Notes: a model not told the origin generated them from the sequence alone. A stretch of 64,000 nt of DNA from Cladophialophora immunda (GCF_000835495.1 NW_015622544.1:2632855-2696854), one strand, 5' to 3'; shown: positions 20,653 to 31,999, numbered from the stretch's first letter. Translations and numbers: made by a program.

Positions 20653-22461
20653 CTATGGCTGTTGATCCAGTGGTTCCAGCGCTATCACTCTCGCCGGTGA
20701 GACCACCGACAGGGGATGATGTTCTTCCAACACGCGCCATCGCCTGCGCCACTCAACAACTGGAGTTAGAGCAAGATAGACACGTCCACCAATCATACCG
20801 CCTTCAGAATGGCCACACATTCGCTCGCGCGAGTAGGCGTCTCCAAAAGCTGGGAACGTGAAGTTAAGGTCAACGTTGAGATTCTTGCACACTTCCGTCC
20901 GCCAATTGAGCGCAGATTCGAAAATCGAGATCAGCTTGTCTCGGAATTCGGCCCGCTCGGCAGGCTCTTGAAGAGGATCTGGTACGGGTGCGCCTTCTTT
21001 ATTGGGAGGTAATTGATCAATCGGGCCATGCCATTTCACACCAGTAAGACACTTGCTGGAGAAGAAGCCAGTTGACCGAGGGAGAAGGAGTTCGAGATAC
21101 TGCAGCGCCTGGGCAGCCATTTGTTCGGCTTTTGCACGAGTGTGTGGGAGGACTTGTTTATCGATGTGTCTCGTCCAAAGCTTCTCTTTCAGTTGCGCCA
21201 CCACAACAGGGTCGAAGTCTACAGCAGTCAGCAGCGCTCAATCAAGCCAATTGCAAGAATCTTCTAAACACTCACATTGTTCGTGGACTTCCTCAAATAT
21301 GTCTTTCAACGAGGAGTGGAAGAAAAGGTACTGGTCTGGAATCTTGGCCAAGCACCACTCAGTGACTGCTTGAGCAACTAGAGCATGGGCTAAGTCCTTC
21401 CAGGAGATCGCACTGGTGTGACTTCTTTGCAGTGCCTCGAATTCACGACGACGGTCTTTTGGGATGACTTCTGACAGCAGGTATTCGAGTTCGTCTGGGT
21501 AGATAAACATAGGATCCAGGAAGACTGGTTGGGTTGGCGGAACTCCGGCGTTATCGACAAAGCTCGAGACAGCCAACTCAATGTCTAAATCGAGCCTGTC
21601 CATCACTCCGCGAAGCAGTATGTCATTTTGAGGTGTGGCAGCGTCGTCCAGGAGAAATCTCATTTTTTCGTAGTGGCCCTCATAAAACTTCTTCATCTTG
21701 GACATCATAGAAGTCTGCCTCCAATCTTCTGGCAGATCTGCACCTGCTAAGGGAGGAACAGCAGTCTCAGTCTCCACAAATGCCTCGGATGCTATGGAAG
21801 GTGTAATCTCTCCCGCAGGGGTAACCTCTTCAACGACGTTAGAGTGGCCCTCGGGGGACATCCCAGTATTGGTATTGATCAGGATCTCGGTTTCCGGCTC
21901 ATCGACATCATTCGTCGCTATTTGCAGGGAATCATCACTGGAAGATTCTGGCGTCGTGCTGCGGGCTGGCTCAGTTGATTTCACACGTTTTGGTGACGAG
22001 CAGTCGCCTGCATCGAGGTTTGAATCCGGTGCCTCCTCAGCCTTGCGTTTTGCTCCCTGTTGGCTTGGAGAAGGCGAGCTGTTATCTGCGCTTGCGAGGT
22101 GGTCTTGAGGCTGCTCTGGTGGGAAAAGATTTGCAAAGTTGGAACCAAGCTTTTCTTCATCTAGAGCCGCAATGCCCTCATCGAAGAACGTGGTGGCCGT
22201 GAACGGCGTGGTCTGATACTTGGCCGACCTGTACTTGTTCCATACTCGTCTCAATTTGTCTCTGATCCTGCTCTTCAGCGCAATAGCACTGAGATGAGGG
22301 GCAGAGGGGAATTGATCGTGGAGATAGGTTGCCAGTTCATCCAAGGCCAGTTCGAAATTCTGTCGCAGTGTGCCGTCCGGGCCTTTATTCTGCTCCACCC
22401 ACTCCAGCAGGAGTCTTTCGGCAGTCGGGGTCCATTGCAGGGGACGGCTGTTCTTTGTCAT
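20653..22461 (-). CDS. hypothetical nuclear-type protein with SANT/Myb-like N-terminus, 583 aa
   Basis: Two exons (21276-22461 and 20653-21218) are joined by a 57-base GTGAGT...TGTAG intron to give 583 residues. The first 75 residues (LQWTPTAERLLLEWVEQ to RDKLRRVWNKYRSAKYQ) resemble a Myb/SANT-like helical fold with regularly spaced Trp and Leu. The middle, about residues 115-220, is disordered and rich in Ser, Glu and Pro, with a likely nuclear signal (GAKRKAEEA, SPKRVKS). The C-terminal half is helical with no recognised domain. A chromatin or transcription role is possible but unproven. An extra 3' intron cannot be ruled out. Confidence 0.7.
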
Positions 22462-23173
22462 TTTGGACGAGGCAGTGTGAGATGTAAACTGGACAATGCT
22501 GATAGATTTATACTAGAATAGTGTCTGAAGGAGGCGCAGTGACTCAAGGACGAGAAGAGAGGAAGGACTGGACGAGGGCCGTGGGGAGAAGGCAATCAAG
22601 AAGATTGCTGCGGCTTGCTTTCAGGACCGTATCTCTGTGTTCGCACTGGAGGGGATTCTGCATCCGGCTTCATCTTTTCTTTATCTCTGTTGTCTGGAAT
22701 CATCGTCAGCACAAAGAAAGTGGCTGGGGGCATTTCGTGACTCAGGTTTGGACAGATTCCTTTGTCTGAATAGGAGGCCGGCTTTGAATGATTGACTGAT
22801 TGAACCAATGAATGGACAGATGATTGATTCTCTGATTCACTGGTTGATTGATGACTTGATTGAATGCAAATGGCCGCCAGTGACGGTCACAATCACAACA
22901 ACATGTTTGCTGCCTGCGCTTCACTTACGGCGACTTCACATGAGGAGAGTGAGGACGAGACATTTCACCACTCACCACTGCCTCACTCACTTCTAGCACG
23001 CCATCACTGCCTCTCTCACTTCCAACACACCATCGCTGCCTCTCCTGCAAGGCACTGAGTTCTCCTGCCTTCATCCTCAGTACAAATTCTCGCTCTCCCT
23101 TCTGCAAATCGCACCAGATACCGTCACAACCCTCCTTCCACCTCCTGTCTTGCCAGGATTCTCAATCTGGACC
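22462..23173. other. divergent promoter region with simple repeats
   Basis: These 712 bases separate the divergent SANT-like and HSP70-like genes. A run rich in TGATTGA/ATTGAATG words spans about 22785-22865, and a short imperfect tandem repeat lies just before the HSP70-like gene. Both promoters should be here. Confidence 0.45.
22965..23053. repeat. imperfect ~30-base tandem repeat, three units
   Basis: Units built on cayca(c/t)c-ctgcctc-ctcacttc recur three times at about 30-base spacing (ccaccactgcctcactcacttc, ccatcactgcctctctcacttc, ccatcgctgcctctcctgc). The tract is pyrimidine-rich and lies in the likely 5' leader of the HSP70-like gene. Confidence 0.6.
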
Positions 23174-25162
23174 ATGGAGTCCTCTAATCTCCTCCCTCAC
23201 CTTCAGCAACTCACAATTCGAAACAAAGATGGCCCCTCCAAGCCGGGTCCGCAGAGCCACTCTACCCCAACACAACGCCTTCACGTCGGCATTGATTTTG
23301 GGACGACCACCTCGTCGATCTGCTATGACGAGGTCGCCGGTATCACGTCATTGTCAGAGCGTGCCCTGGCCCAGAACGTGATCTGTGAGCCAAGTGACGT
23401 CTCAAGTCATCGAATTCCATCCGTCGCTTTCGTCTATGGGGACATCACCAGTAATGGAAACACGTACCTGGTGCTCAAGCTAGGAGAATTTCCCGGTGAT
23501 AGCCTTTCCAGTCGTCTCCTTACCAAGATTGAGCTGATGAAGATGGCACTACTACCTACATATCACGAGACCCCCAGGGACCCGCTCTCAGCTAGCATGC
23601 TCCAGTCACTCAAGGCCCAACACGAAGATGCCATACGGAAGATCCAGTTCGAGACGATGTCCAATCAGATGTACACTCAAGATCCGTTGACAGGCCAGTT
23701 CGAACCTTGCACTGTGAATTCGATGCACGACTTGATCACGTTGTTCTTCAACTTCCTTTGGCGTCTCACGATGAAACACTGCGCCACAACCCATAACATG
23801 ACCGTCGAAAATGTGGTGAATCTATTTCAAGCCAATGTCCATGTCGCAGTTTCTGCCCCAGCACTTGTACAAGAGGACTATGAGCGGGCAGACCGACTCC
23901 ACGACTCTATGCTGAACACTTACTGTCTGCTTTTGGCTCGTGCTGGGTACCCACGGAGCACCTCGCTCCTTTTCGAGGCGAAGTCTGCCGCGTTGTTTCA
24001 CATCATTACCAACATACAACGAACTCACACCAGCATGACACAGACGCAGCAACTCCACGCCACGACCGTGGTTGACATCGGTGGTGGCACAACTGATATC
24101 TGCTGCCTGCGCCCTGACAACATTGATGACGCTACTGTCATGTTTGGAGACAACTTCGGCGCTAGCACTATGGACGGGTCACTGAAGATCAACGAAGTGT
24201 TCAAGGAACTTCTACGGACGCAACTTCCAGGGAGCGTGCTTCAGCTTGCGCCTGAATTCAACGGAAGTGAGTCTGACTTCTTGGAAGCTTTAGCAACACA
24301 GTTCGAACGCGAGAAGAGAACGGCCGACAGTCATGCGCGACGTTGTGAACTTCGGGTCCCATGCAGACGCAAACCACTCTTGTACGCGGACTTCTTCGTC
24401 AATGGTCACTTCTTTTTAAACCCAGGGACGATGCAGAAAATATTCGACAACTGGCTTCAGAACATCTTCCACCAGGTGGAAAAGGAAATGCGGGACCATG
24501 GCCTTTTTCAGCCTTCTGCTTCGATTGGTCTCACCGGTTGGGGAAGTCGTCCGCCTTACATCCTGGCAGCTTTCGAGCGTCGCTATCACGAAAAGGGAAT
24601 CAATGTGTATATGGTGGGAGACTTCATCAACCATCCGGCCGTTGCCCAAGGCAATTTCCTAGCCCTTACGGCTCAGAGGGGCGCCTTGAGGAGAGTTGCT
24701 CGCACTACATTTGTTACTCACGATGATCTCACAAGTTGCTTTGGCCGCACACATGTTAGAAATACCACAAACCTGATCGATAAGGACGACAATTTGAACG
24801 ACCCGGCCAAGGTGTTTCCCAAAACGGGTGCCTTTGTCATGGAGAACCCAGTTTTCCCGCTCTCCCTCAACATTGCAATCAAGGATGACACAGGCTTTGG
24901 CTCTATTGAGGCCGAGGGTGAGATGAAGGTGAAACTCGAGAGTTTGGAGCGATGTGGATTCCGGCTTGAGACAGGTCCAAACGGTGCAACTGTCCTCAAG
25001 TTTCAATATTCTGTCCAAATCTGCTGGCAAGGGCCGATGACGTTGGTTGTCTTGACCGTGCCACACACGGGGCAAATGGACAACCCCAACAGAAACCGAG
25101 ACCTGGACTTGGTGGTTTCGCTGCCGGTGAATATCCAAAAGCACGCGGCTCGAATGGGCTGA
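23174..25162 (+). CDS. HSP70-like (actin-fold) ATPase, 662 aa
   Basis: A single exon runs from the ATG at 23174 (ACCATGG context) to a stop at 25162, 662 residues. The actin/HSP70 fold is marked by phosphate-1 VGIDFGTTTSS near residue 38, phosphate-2 VVDIGGGTTDI near residue 304, and a diverged adenosine motif GLTGWGSRPPYI near residue 452. There is no canonical HSP70 substrate-binding domain or EEVD tail, so this belongs to the divergent HSP70-like proteins (HSPA12-like) expanded in filamentous fungi. Such proteins are often adjacent to variable genes and may act in signalling or heterokaryon-type responses. Function here is unknown. Confidence 0.85.
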   Translation: MESSNLLPHLQQLTIRNKDGPSKPGPQSHSTPTQRLHVGIDFGTTTSSICYDEVAGITSLSERALAQNVICEPSDVSSHRIPSVAFVYGDITSNGNTYLVLKLGEFPGDSLSSRLLTKIELMKMALLPTYHETPRDPLSASMLQSLKAQHEDAIRKIQFETMSNQMYTQDPLTGQFEPCTVNSMHDLITLFFNFLWRLTMKHCATTHNMTVENVVNLFQANVHVAVSAPALVQEDYERADRLHDSMLNTYCLLLARAGYPRSTSLLFEAKSAALFHIITNIQRTHTSMTQTQQLHATTVVDIGGGTTDICCLRPDNIDDATVMFGDNFGASTMDGSLKINEVFKELLRTQLPGSVLQLAPEFNGSESDFLEALATQFEREKRTADSHARRCELRVPCRRKPLLYADFFVNGHFFLNPGTMQKIFDNWLQNIFHQVEKEMRDHGLFQPSASIGLTGWGSRPPYILAAFERRYHEKGINVYMVGDFINHPAVAQGNFLALTAQRGALRRVARTTFVTHDDLTSCFGRTHVRNTTNLIDKDDNLNDPAKVFPKTGAFVMENPVFPLSLNIAIKDDTGFGSIEAEGEMKVKLESLERCGFRLETGPNGATVLKFQYSVQICWQGPMTLVVLTVPHTGQMDNPNRNRDLDLVVSLPVNIQKHAARMG

Positions 25163-26190
25163 GGAGATCGAGACTAGCATAGTCGCCGATCTATCTTGTC
25201 CAACGGTCCCCCCAAAAAATGTGCGAGTGAATCTTTACCGACGAACCAGCTGGTGCTGTTTGAGGTCATTGCCTGAACAAGGTCAGGTGAAGGCTACACA
25301 GAAATCAAGCGGCGGGCGTCACTGTGGTTGCATGGCAGGAACGAGTCTTGGTGCTGGTGGAAATAGCTAGGCTGCAAGAATGATGTGGAGCTGACGCGAA
25401 GAGCTGTTACAGGAGACAAACTGATGAACAGGCGATGGAGCTACTGTGCACATGATGGAGCTGGTATCAGTGGTGGTCGGACCAGGAGGACGTCGACGAG
25501 CTCTGTTGGGACAATCTCGCAGATGGTCCTTGTCCAGTCTGCAGCTGTCTGGAATGTGAGATGGAGGCAAGGGGACAGCCCGTCAAAGGGTCGAGTCCAA
25601 CCAATTGGGAAACTCAGGATAGGAAATCTTGTATCGAGGCAAAGAGGCAGATCAAGTCCATAGTCCTTCAATGTTGGTTAAAAGCCTCCCAAAGCTCAAA
25701 CAATGGTTCCCAGTGTGGGGTTGCTCCCTGGAGGAAGAGGATCACTCACTCAGCCAGCTTACCAACCAGCCAGCCAGCCATCCTGGCCTGTGAAGACTCC
25801 GTGCATCCCATCGATCACGCACTCGTGTGTACTCGGCCAGAGTAGGGAGGTACGTATGTACCGCGAAGGCATGCGGGCATGCAAGCTTGGTCAGCCTGTA
25901 GCCCTGGTGCTTGAATTATCTAATCCGTACGAACACTCACTCCACCGAGCGCATCGGCCCTCGCATGGGGCAATACTAACGTGTATCATGTCATGTTATG
26001 TCCCTGGGTGTGTACTTGTATGGATGTGTATATGCTAGCCCTTTTCGACTAATCGCTTGCGTACTAATTGGTCGTAGGGGATGTGTGGTGTAGTATGTAC
26101 GAGACACTACCCGTACTCGAGAACGAAAAACCTAATTGCCATTTACGGTTTGATCCTAGAGGGTGAGCGAAGGCCGCTTTAACCTGAGTT
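25163..26190. other. intergenic
   Basis: About 1 kb between the HSP70-like gene and the decayed proline-rich gene, which converge. A run of ccagccagccagccatcc-like words lies near 25770. No gene is seen. Confidence 0.4.
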
Positions 26191-26831
26191 TTAACTGAGT
26201 GCTCTCTGGTCGCTCCCTGAGCACTCCCTGAGCAAATATATTATGGGGCCAATGGCGAGCAATAAGTCTACCTTGATCTGGGCAAAGTCTGGGTTCGCCT
26301 CAAACGCTTTATCAAAATTCTCGATTGTGGTAGGTGTTTCGCCGGTAGGTGTGCGCCGAATGTAGTCAGGCGGGAGGAAGCTAGGAATGCTAAAGGGTTC
26401 CTTCATTATTTGAACTGGCTTTTCTCTGTGGCATAAAATGTTTCGGTGGGAAAGGTGGTGATGTAGACACCAAGTTGAGCGTGTGGGCTCCCTATGGACT
26501 TCAAATTTGAAGAGACCAGGTTCAGTGGTCATCCGTTGGGCCCACTGGCTTTTCCGTGGAGCCTGGGGCTGAGGCTTTTGAGGACGCCGACCATATGGAC
26601 CTAAATCATTGTTAGCTGAAGATGTAATAGAGGAGTTGCCGGGATTTGACTTACTGTAATGTTCTGTCCTGTGTCCACCATATTCACGTCCTTTCTGTCG
26701 GGCCAAGTTGCGGGAAGATTACTGGTCTTGAGACCTTATGACAATGTTCGCGTCTGAGGCGATTGCCGATTGCACAGCCTGCGGTGCGCTTGGCTCTTGA
26801 GGCAGCTCATTGCCTACACCAGCATTTTGCC

Positions 26832-26852
26832 GGGGGGGGGGGGGGGGGGGGG
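26832..26852. repeat. 21-base poly-G homopolymer
   Basis: An uninterrupted run of 21 G on the plus strand (C on the coding strand, encoding Pro). Such runs slip readily in replication and in sequencing, so the length is uncertain. Confidence 0.9.
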
Positions 26853-26900
26853 ATGAGGATCAGTGGATTTCTGAACATGGTAAGAGCCGTACGCGGGCTG

Positions 26901-27055
26901 GGGATTGGGGGGAAAGTCAGCGTGTTGCTGAGCATATGGACCTTGTCTAGTCGAAGAACGTATGTCTTCTGTGTTTGGGGGAAAAGTCTGCGTGTTGCTG
27001 AGTATATGGACCTTGTCTGGTCGAAGAACGTATGTCTTGTGTATTGGGGAAGATT
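26901..27055. repeat. 70-base tandem duplication
   Basis: The string cgtgttgctgag(c/t)atatgg recurs at 26921 and 26991. The flanking ttgggggaaaagtct-type sequence recurs as well, giving a period of 70 bases over about two units. Because 70 is not a multiple of three, the copies lie in different frames. Confidence 0.85.
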
Positions 27056-27498
27056 GGGGCGGGGAGTGGTTGGTCGAGAGCATTGTGTATGGGTTTTGGA
27101 GGAAAAGGGAAGGAAAGTAGGGGCTGGACTCGTTGCCGTGGATCTCTTTGTGCATCGTCTTGGACGCTTAAAGAGATGCGTGCACGACTTGGGCTTGCCT
27201 GCGACAGGCCTTGTGCAGCTTGACTGCTGGTTGTCAGCGTTTCATTCTGGGAAATGCTCGGGTTTGAACCTTGAACTTGGTATGTATCTGTAGTCTGAAG
27301 AGGATTCTGAGGGCCGTTTTGGGCGGAGTTTTGCGTGGTGTTCTGTATTCCACTTTGAAGAAGAGTTTGGACTCCTGTGTCGAGTCCTGGCACTTGCTGC
27401 CGAAGACGAAAAGGGGGCTCGCTGGAAGTAAAGTAAGCAGGTCTGGAAAGGTGGTGGACAGGTCGCGATGGCCGGCCGCCTCTACGACTGTCAGACAT

Positions 27499-28506
27499 TG
27501 TGATTTCTGGAGGAATTGATGTGGAAAGACGATATGATACAAGATGGTCTTGGGATAAACAAGATGCAAATTTTCTTTTGAAGTTTGTTTTGACTCTTTG
27601 AAATCTCGCAGGGCTTTTAGTGGAAGAGTGGGAGATCCTGCCTCACCCTTGGCGGGGAGCTTAGCATTTCTGCGCTGCGGCGACCACACTCTCCGTACTT
27701 CAGCAGCTGATTCGTCACGCCGGTGGTCTTCAGCCGCATATGTCCAGACCTCGAACCCAGACACAGGTATCTCTCACTTTTCCCTCCTCCACCTCCGACG
27801 ATTCAATCACGATCCAACAACTCTCACTGCAATGGCAGACGAAGTAAGCACTCGTGCCATCTCTGCCTTTTCCTCGCTGCTGAAAACTTCCTCCACCTCT
27901 CTCATCAGTCAGCCAACGACTGAGCTCGTCACTATTCTTCTCCGCGCATCGGCGAAAGTCGAGGAGGTCGTCGAGGATTGAAGTAGAGTGTTCTTTCTGA
28001 CGACGAGAGACGTTAGCGCCACTAGCTCCGAGTTAGTTCTGCCAAGCAAAATGTGGAGTTACCCCGCTATTCGCTATTCGAGGCTGGTGCTGCTCTACTT
28101 CCAGGTACCACCGAGCCACTTCGTTCTGTGTCGTTTGGCCCGAGGCACGATCTTCTTCAGGCCTTGGGTCAACAGTATTAGAGATCTCAGGCTCATACAC
28201 TCCACAAGAAAATTCTGGGCTTCATCCTTCTCAGAATCATCGAAGGTTCCTATCATGCCGAACTTGAGGCCTCGGCCTAAATGCTGTACAGAGCCGTCAC
28301 CATCCCATCACGATTGCCTCGCACGGTTGTAGAACATGTAGGTACTCGGTGCATAGTATGGAAGCTACTCCTGCTCGCCTCCTACATATGGTTCGAGATC
28401 CCAGACTCCAGATCCATCTCTCTCAAGGAAATAACTCTCGACGAAGTTGTCCATTTTAGTACCTGACCTCGCCGTACACCGAGCCTTGATTGCCAACATT
28501 GTCACA
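27499..28506. other. divergent promoter region upstream of the MFS transporter
   Basis: This 1-kb region has no well-supported gene. A 50-codon frame at 27831-27981 (MADEVSTRAISAFSS) contains a GTAAGC just after its start and could be a small gene or chance. Two CCTCGG-type sites (28140 and 28270) precede the transporter. Confidence 0.4.
28140..28275. promoter_or_regulatory. CCGAGG and CCTCGG sites upstream of the MFS transporter
   Basis: CCGAGG at 28140-28145 and CCTCGG at 28270-28275 lie about 360 and 230 bases before the transporter ATG. They match the core recognised by Ctf1/Far-type zinc-cluster regulators. Confidence 0.5.
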
Positions 28507-30123
28507 ATGATGGCAGAGACCGAGACCAGAACCATTTCTCCAACCCCTGAGCTCCAGCATTCTACCGCACGACAGTTCCGCTGGTACAATGTGCTTATGG
28601 TCCTATTGATGTCTCTGGGCTCCATCGAGTATGGCTATAATGCATCTATCATTTCTACAACACTGGCACAGCCGTCCTTCATCTCCTACTTTCAGCTCGA
28701 CACACGGAGCAACGCCACCCAGTTGATTGCAACCACCAACGGACTCTACTACGCGGGCGGATTCTTGGCTGTCTGGACAGTCTCCTGGATGTCCGACCGC
28801 TGGGGCCGCAAATTCTCCATCGCCGTGTCCGCGGTGGTCAATCTGGTCTCGGCGGCTGGACTTACCGGCAGCACACACATTGCCACGTTCATCGTCTTCC
28901 GCTTTATCGCAGGTGCAGGCGCCTTCATGATAGTCACCGCCATCCCCATCTGGATGAACGAGGTTGTCCCGCCAAAGGTCCGGGGCATCTTCGTGGACTG
29001 TCATAATGTCGGTTTCCTTGTCGGCTACAACCTGGCGACTATTTTCGGCTACGCATTCTATCACCTGCCTGCGGACAACAACTGGGGTTGGAGAGGACCC
29101 ATGATATTCCAAGCACTATGGGTTATCATCTTGTTGGCCTGTATCCGGTGGATGCCAGAGTCGCCCAGATGGCTGATGACTCAAAACCGCACCGAGCAAG
29201 CCGAACGCGTGTTGGCCAGACTCCATACCCCAGAAGAGGCCCGCGTGGAGGCCATTCAAATCCGGCAATCAATCGCAGCTGAGCGTTTCTTGGTCAGTTC
29301 CTGGTGGTCGATGGTTGCCAAACAAAGCTACCGCAAGCGTACTATTCTGGCCTCGGGCATGGCTCTCTCGATCCATACCTCTGGCATCCTTGTTGTCAAC
29401 AACTACGGCCCCAGCATATATGCATCCCTGGGTTTCAACACCAACAAGCAATTGCTCTTCCAGCTGGGGTGGTGTTTCGTCGCATTGGGGACGGGATTCA
29501 TGTCCTTCTTCCTCATTGACCGATTCCCACGGCCTAAGCTACTGGCGTTCGGTGTAGGTGGCTGCGCGTGCTGCCTCACGATCGTGTGTGGCCTCATCGG
29601 AAAATATGCATCAAAGGAGGCCTTGAAAGACCCCAACCAAGCAGCTCTGCATGCCGTCATCGCCATGATCTACCTCCTCAATTGCTTCTACCAATTGGGC
29701 CTGGACGGTGTGCAATTTGCATACTTGGGCGAGATCTTCCCCACGCACCTGCGGGCCAAAGGCATGGTCGTGGGCGTGGCTACGATTTGTGCGATCAATA
29801 TTCTCTGGCTGCAAGTGGCGCCTACAGCCTTTGAGTCGATCGGGTACAAGTTCTACATGGTTTTCTTCATCCCGGGTTTCATCGTGAGTAGTCCCACTTT
29901 TATCGATTCAGCCACCGTTTCTGACCATCTGCAGTGCACGGCAATCCTCTGGTTTCTCTATCCCGACACTCTGGGTATACCATTGGAGGAGATTGCCAGG
30001 ATTTTCGGCGACCACGAAGAGCAATTTGGCGATCATAGCCAGCATGAGATCGAAGGCAAGGCAAAGATCGAGATGGTGGAAAATCAAAAGGTTTGCTCTG
30101 ACAAGCCAGAAACTAAGGTGTGA
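28507..30123 (+). CDS. MFS transporter, sugar-porter family
   Basis: Exons 28507-29883 and 29935-30123 are joined across a 51-base GTGAGT...TGCAG intron that happens to lack stops, giving 521 residues. About twelve membrane segments are evident. Sugar-porter signatures are present: SDRWGRK after TM2, RFIAGAGAFM...PIWMNEVVPPKVRG around TM4, PESPRWLM before the central loop, and YPDTLGIPLEEI in place of the usual PETKGxxLEE after TM12. The protein should import a sugar or sugar-like molecule across the plasma membrane by proton symport. It is the first gene of the oxidative cluster and may carry the cluster substrate. Tandem Met codons (28507, 28510) start the protein. Confidence 0.93.
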   Translation: MMAETETRTISPTPELQHSTARQFRWYNVLMVLLMSLGSIEYGYNASIISTTLAQPSFISYFQLDTRSNATQLIATTNGLYYAGGFLAVWTVSWMSDRWGRKFSIAVSAVVNLVSAAGLTGSTHIATFIVFRFIAGAGAFMIVTAIPIWMNEVVPPKVRGIFVDCHNVGFLVGYNLATIFGYAFYHLPADNNWGWRGPMIFQALWVIILLACIRWMPESPRWLMTQNRTEQAERVLARLHTPEEARVEAIQIRQSIAAERFLVSSWWSMVAKQSYRKRTILASGMALSIHTSGILVVNNYGPSIYASLGFNTNKQLLFQLGWCFVALGTGFMSFFLIDRFPRPKLLAFGVGGCACCLTIVCGLIGKYASKEALKDPNQAALHAVIAMIYLLNCFYQLGLDGVQFAYLGEIFPTHLRAKGMVVGVATICAINILWLQVAPTAFESIGYKFYMVFFIPGFIVSSPTFIDSATVSDHLQCTAILWFLYPDTLGIPLEEIARIFGDHEEQFGDHSQHEIEGKAKIEMVENQKVCSDKPETKV

Positions 30124-30577
30124 AAATGCTTGTCAGAGAGCTAGAAGTACATAGTATATCAGCTTGCCCCAGCATACTCGGTGAGCTTCGGGCACTCTTA
30201 AATATACAGCCCTCAATAGGAGCCAATACAAAACATGAGTCAAGTTTACTCCCTATACCAACTATACACTTGTGCTGGAAGGAACGATGACTGCAGAGCT
30301 GTCAGTGTGGCTAAGAAACAGGCAATTGGAAGCTATCTGACACCCACGTCTTCACAAGCCTAGAAGCGAAGGGGCCATCGCTGGGCTACTACGATCAGTG
30401 AAGCTTGAACGAAGGGAGAGCTTAGCTGGAAGACTTGTCATAGTGTCTAGGAGGGCGACGAGGTGGACAGCCTTGTAGCACAGTCGGTAACGTGGCCTTT
30501 GATCACCATTTCTAGTTATACAGTCTATCTAAGCAAACCTCGTCACTAAGCATTGTCAACTGTCTCCCGTTACACAA
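30124..30577. other. convergent spacer inside the cluster
   Basis: This stretch lies between the convergent transporter and epoxide hydrolase genes. It has no CCTCGG or CCGAGG site and no gene. Confidence 0.45.
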
Positions 30578-31999
30578 TCACCCAATCTTTTGTCTTCCAA
30601 AGACCTTGGTGTCAGACACTTCCGGGTCACCAAAAAACCTTCGAATGTCGTCAATGAGCAGGTCAGGTGCATCAAGAGTAGCAAAGTGTCCTCCTCGCTC
30701 GTGGACGGTCCGGTACTTTACATTCCCTAACCTTCGGGCCCATTCCAAGGGAGTTCTGTACCAGAGGTCGTATGGAAACTCGGAGATGGCAACGGGTTGT
30801 TTTACATAAGGAAGTTCGTTGATCCCTTGTGGGGATATGGCACCGTCCTATAGTTTGCGGCTCAATGGTTAGTGAATACTCATATAGAGAGGTTATCACT
30901 GACTGACGGCAGAGCAAGGTGGTGTTGGGGAGAAAATTATCGCGTTTCCAAGGGCCGGGTAACTCACCTGGGCACCATTCTTATACAGCGAAAAGGCTCC
31001 GTAAGGCCCGTTGATCCAATGCATCATGGTCCAAGTGATTACTCGCTCGGGCGTCCAAAGAGCAGCGTCTGTAACACCAGACCGAAGACCATGGTAAATC
31101 CACATGGCGAGTCCGACAGGACTGTCAGTCAAGCCGATTGCCAGACGCAGAGGCTTCGTCTGTTGAAGCTGGGCGTAGCCCCACGAGGTCGCGATGAATT
31201 TCTGGTAGAGATTGATCAGGTACTTTTCATCCTCGGACGCTCGACCCTGCTCGTAACGGGCGAGGTCGCTTGGTCGTGGCGGACAGACCCAGAAGTTCGA
31301 GAGTCCCGAGACGACGTTGTTGGGGAAGTCAACGGCGGCATAGCGGTTGATGAGATCGCCGGCATCACCGCCCTGGAAAACGTACTTGTCGTATCCAAGC
31401 TTCAACATGAGCGCGCGAAAGGTAGCGCCGGCCTGACGGTATCCAAAACCCGGCCTGCGCGGAGAAGGACTGAAGCCATAACCCGGGATCGAGGGTGCGA
31501 CGACATGGAAAGCTGGAAGAGCTGGATCAGGAGGGTCGGTTAGCGGAGCGATGAGGCTCTTGACTTCCAAGAAGGACCCTGGCCACCCATGGACAAATAG
31601 CAATGGAATTGCGTCCGGGCGTGGGGACTTGTGGTGGACGAAGTGTAAAGGGACTGGATCTGGGTATGTATGATTCGACGTCTGTGATGTTTGAACCACT
31701 GTTGTGAAATGATTGAAGCCATTGTTCAGGTCAGCCTCTACCGCCCTCCAGTCATAGGCATTCTGCCAAAATGCAGCAACTTCCCTGGCGGCGTGTTGGG
31801 GAGGCCCATCAGCGTATTCCTCCAAATCCTTTTGATCGTCCGTGAAGCGAGTGAGAGAGACCTTCAGCTTCGTGAGGTCGATAAATTCTTGCTTTACGCA
31901 GATCTTAAATGGCACGACTTCGCCGCTGAATGTTGCGTCGAAAGTTAAATTCAAGTCTTTGTCCGTGAATGTGAGTGGCCGATTTAGCTGCGACGACAT
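30578..31999 (-). CDS. epoxide hydrolase (alpha/beta hydrolase, EHN type)
   Basis: Exons 30968-31999 and 30578-30847 join across a 120-base GTGAGT...TATAG intron to give 433 residues from the ATG at 31999. An upstream in-frame ATG at 32065 would add a short hydrophobic stretch. The N-terminal EHN domain (VVPFKICVKQEFIDLTKLKVSL) is clear. The hydrolase core shows FVHGWPGSFLE (oxyanion hole HGxP), VFQGGDAGDLI with the nucleophile Asp, and HERGGHFATLDAP with the catalytic His. This is the fungal microsomal/juvenile-hormone-type epoxide hydrolase layout. It adds water to an epoxide to make a vicinal diol, which the neighbouring dehydrogenase could oxidise. Confidence 0.94.

Larger units (their letters stand above)
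26191..27498 (-). pseudogene. decayed proline/glutamine-rich gene with frame-breaking repeats
   Basis: The minus strand starts with an ATG at 27498 (MSDSRRGGRPSRPVHH) and a Gln/Asn/Ser-rich region (QNTTQNSAQNGPQNPLQT). A tandem 70-base duplication at about 26901-27055 shifts the frame. The first copy reads SSTRQGPYTQQHADF in one frame and the second reads SSTRQGPYAQQHADF in the next, which then enters a polyproline run coded by a 21-base G/C homopolymer. Beyond it, protein-like sequence (NAGVGNELPQEPSAPQAVQ) continues in the third frame to an in-frame TAA at 26719-26721. A final part (RQKGREYGGHRTEHY) carries a good 54-base intron, about 26600-26653, GTAAGT...TTTAG. The duplication, homopolymer and stop together indicate a broken gene. 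No family is recognised. Confidence 0.55.

Noticed and set aside
27831..27981. 50-codon plus-strand frame (MADEVSTRAIS)
   Set aside because: Short, with a GTAAGC just after the start, and no identifiable continuation.
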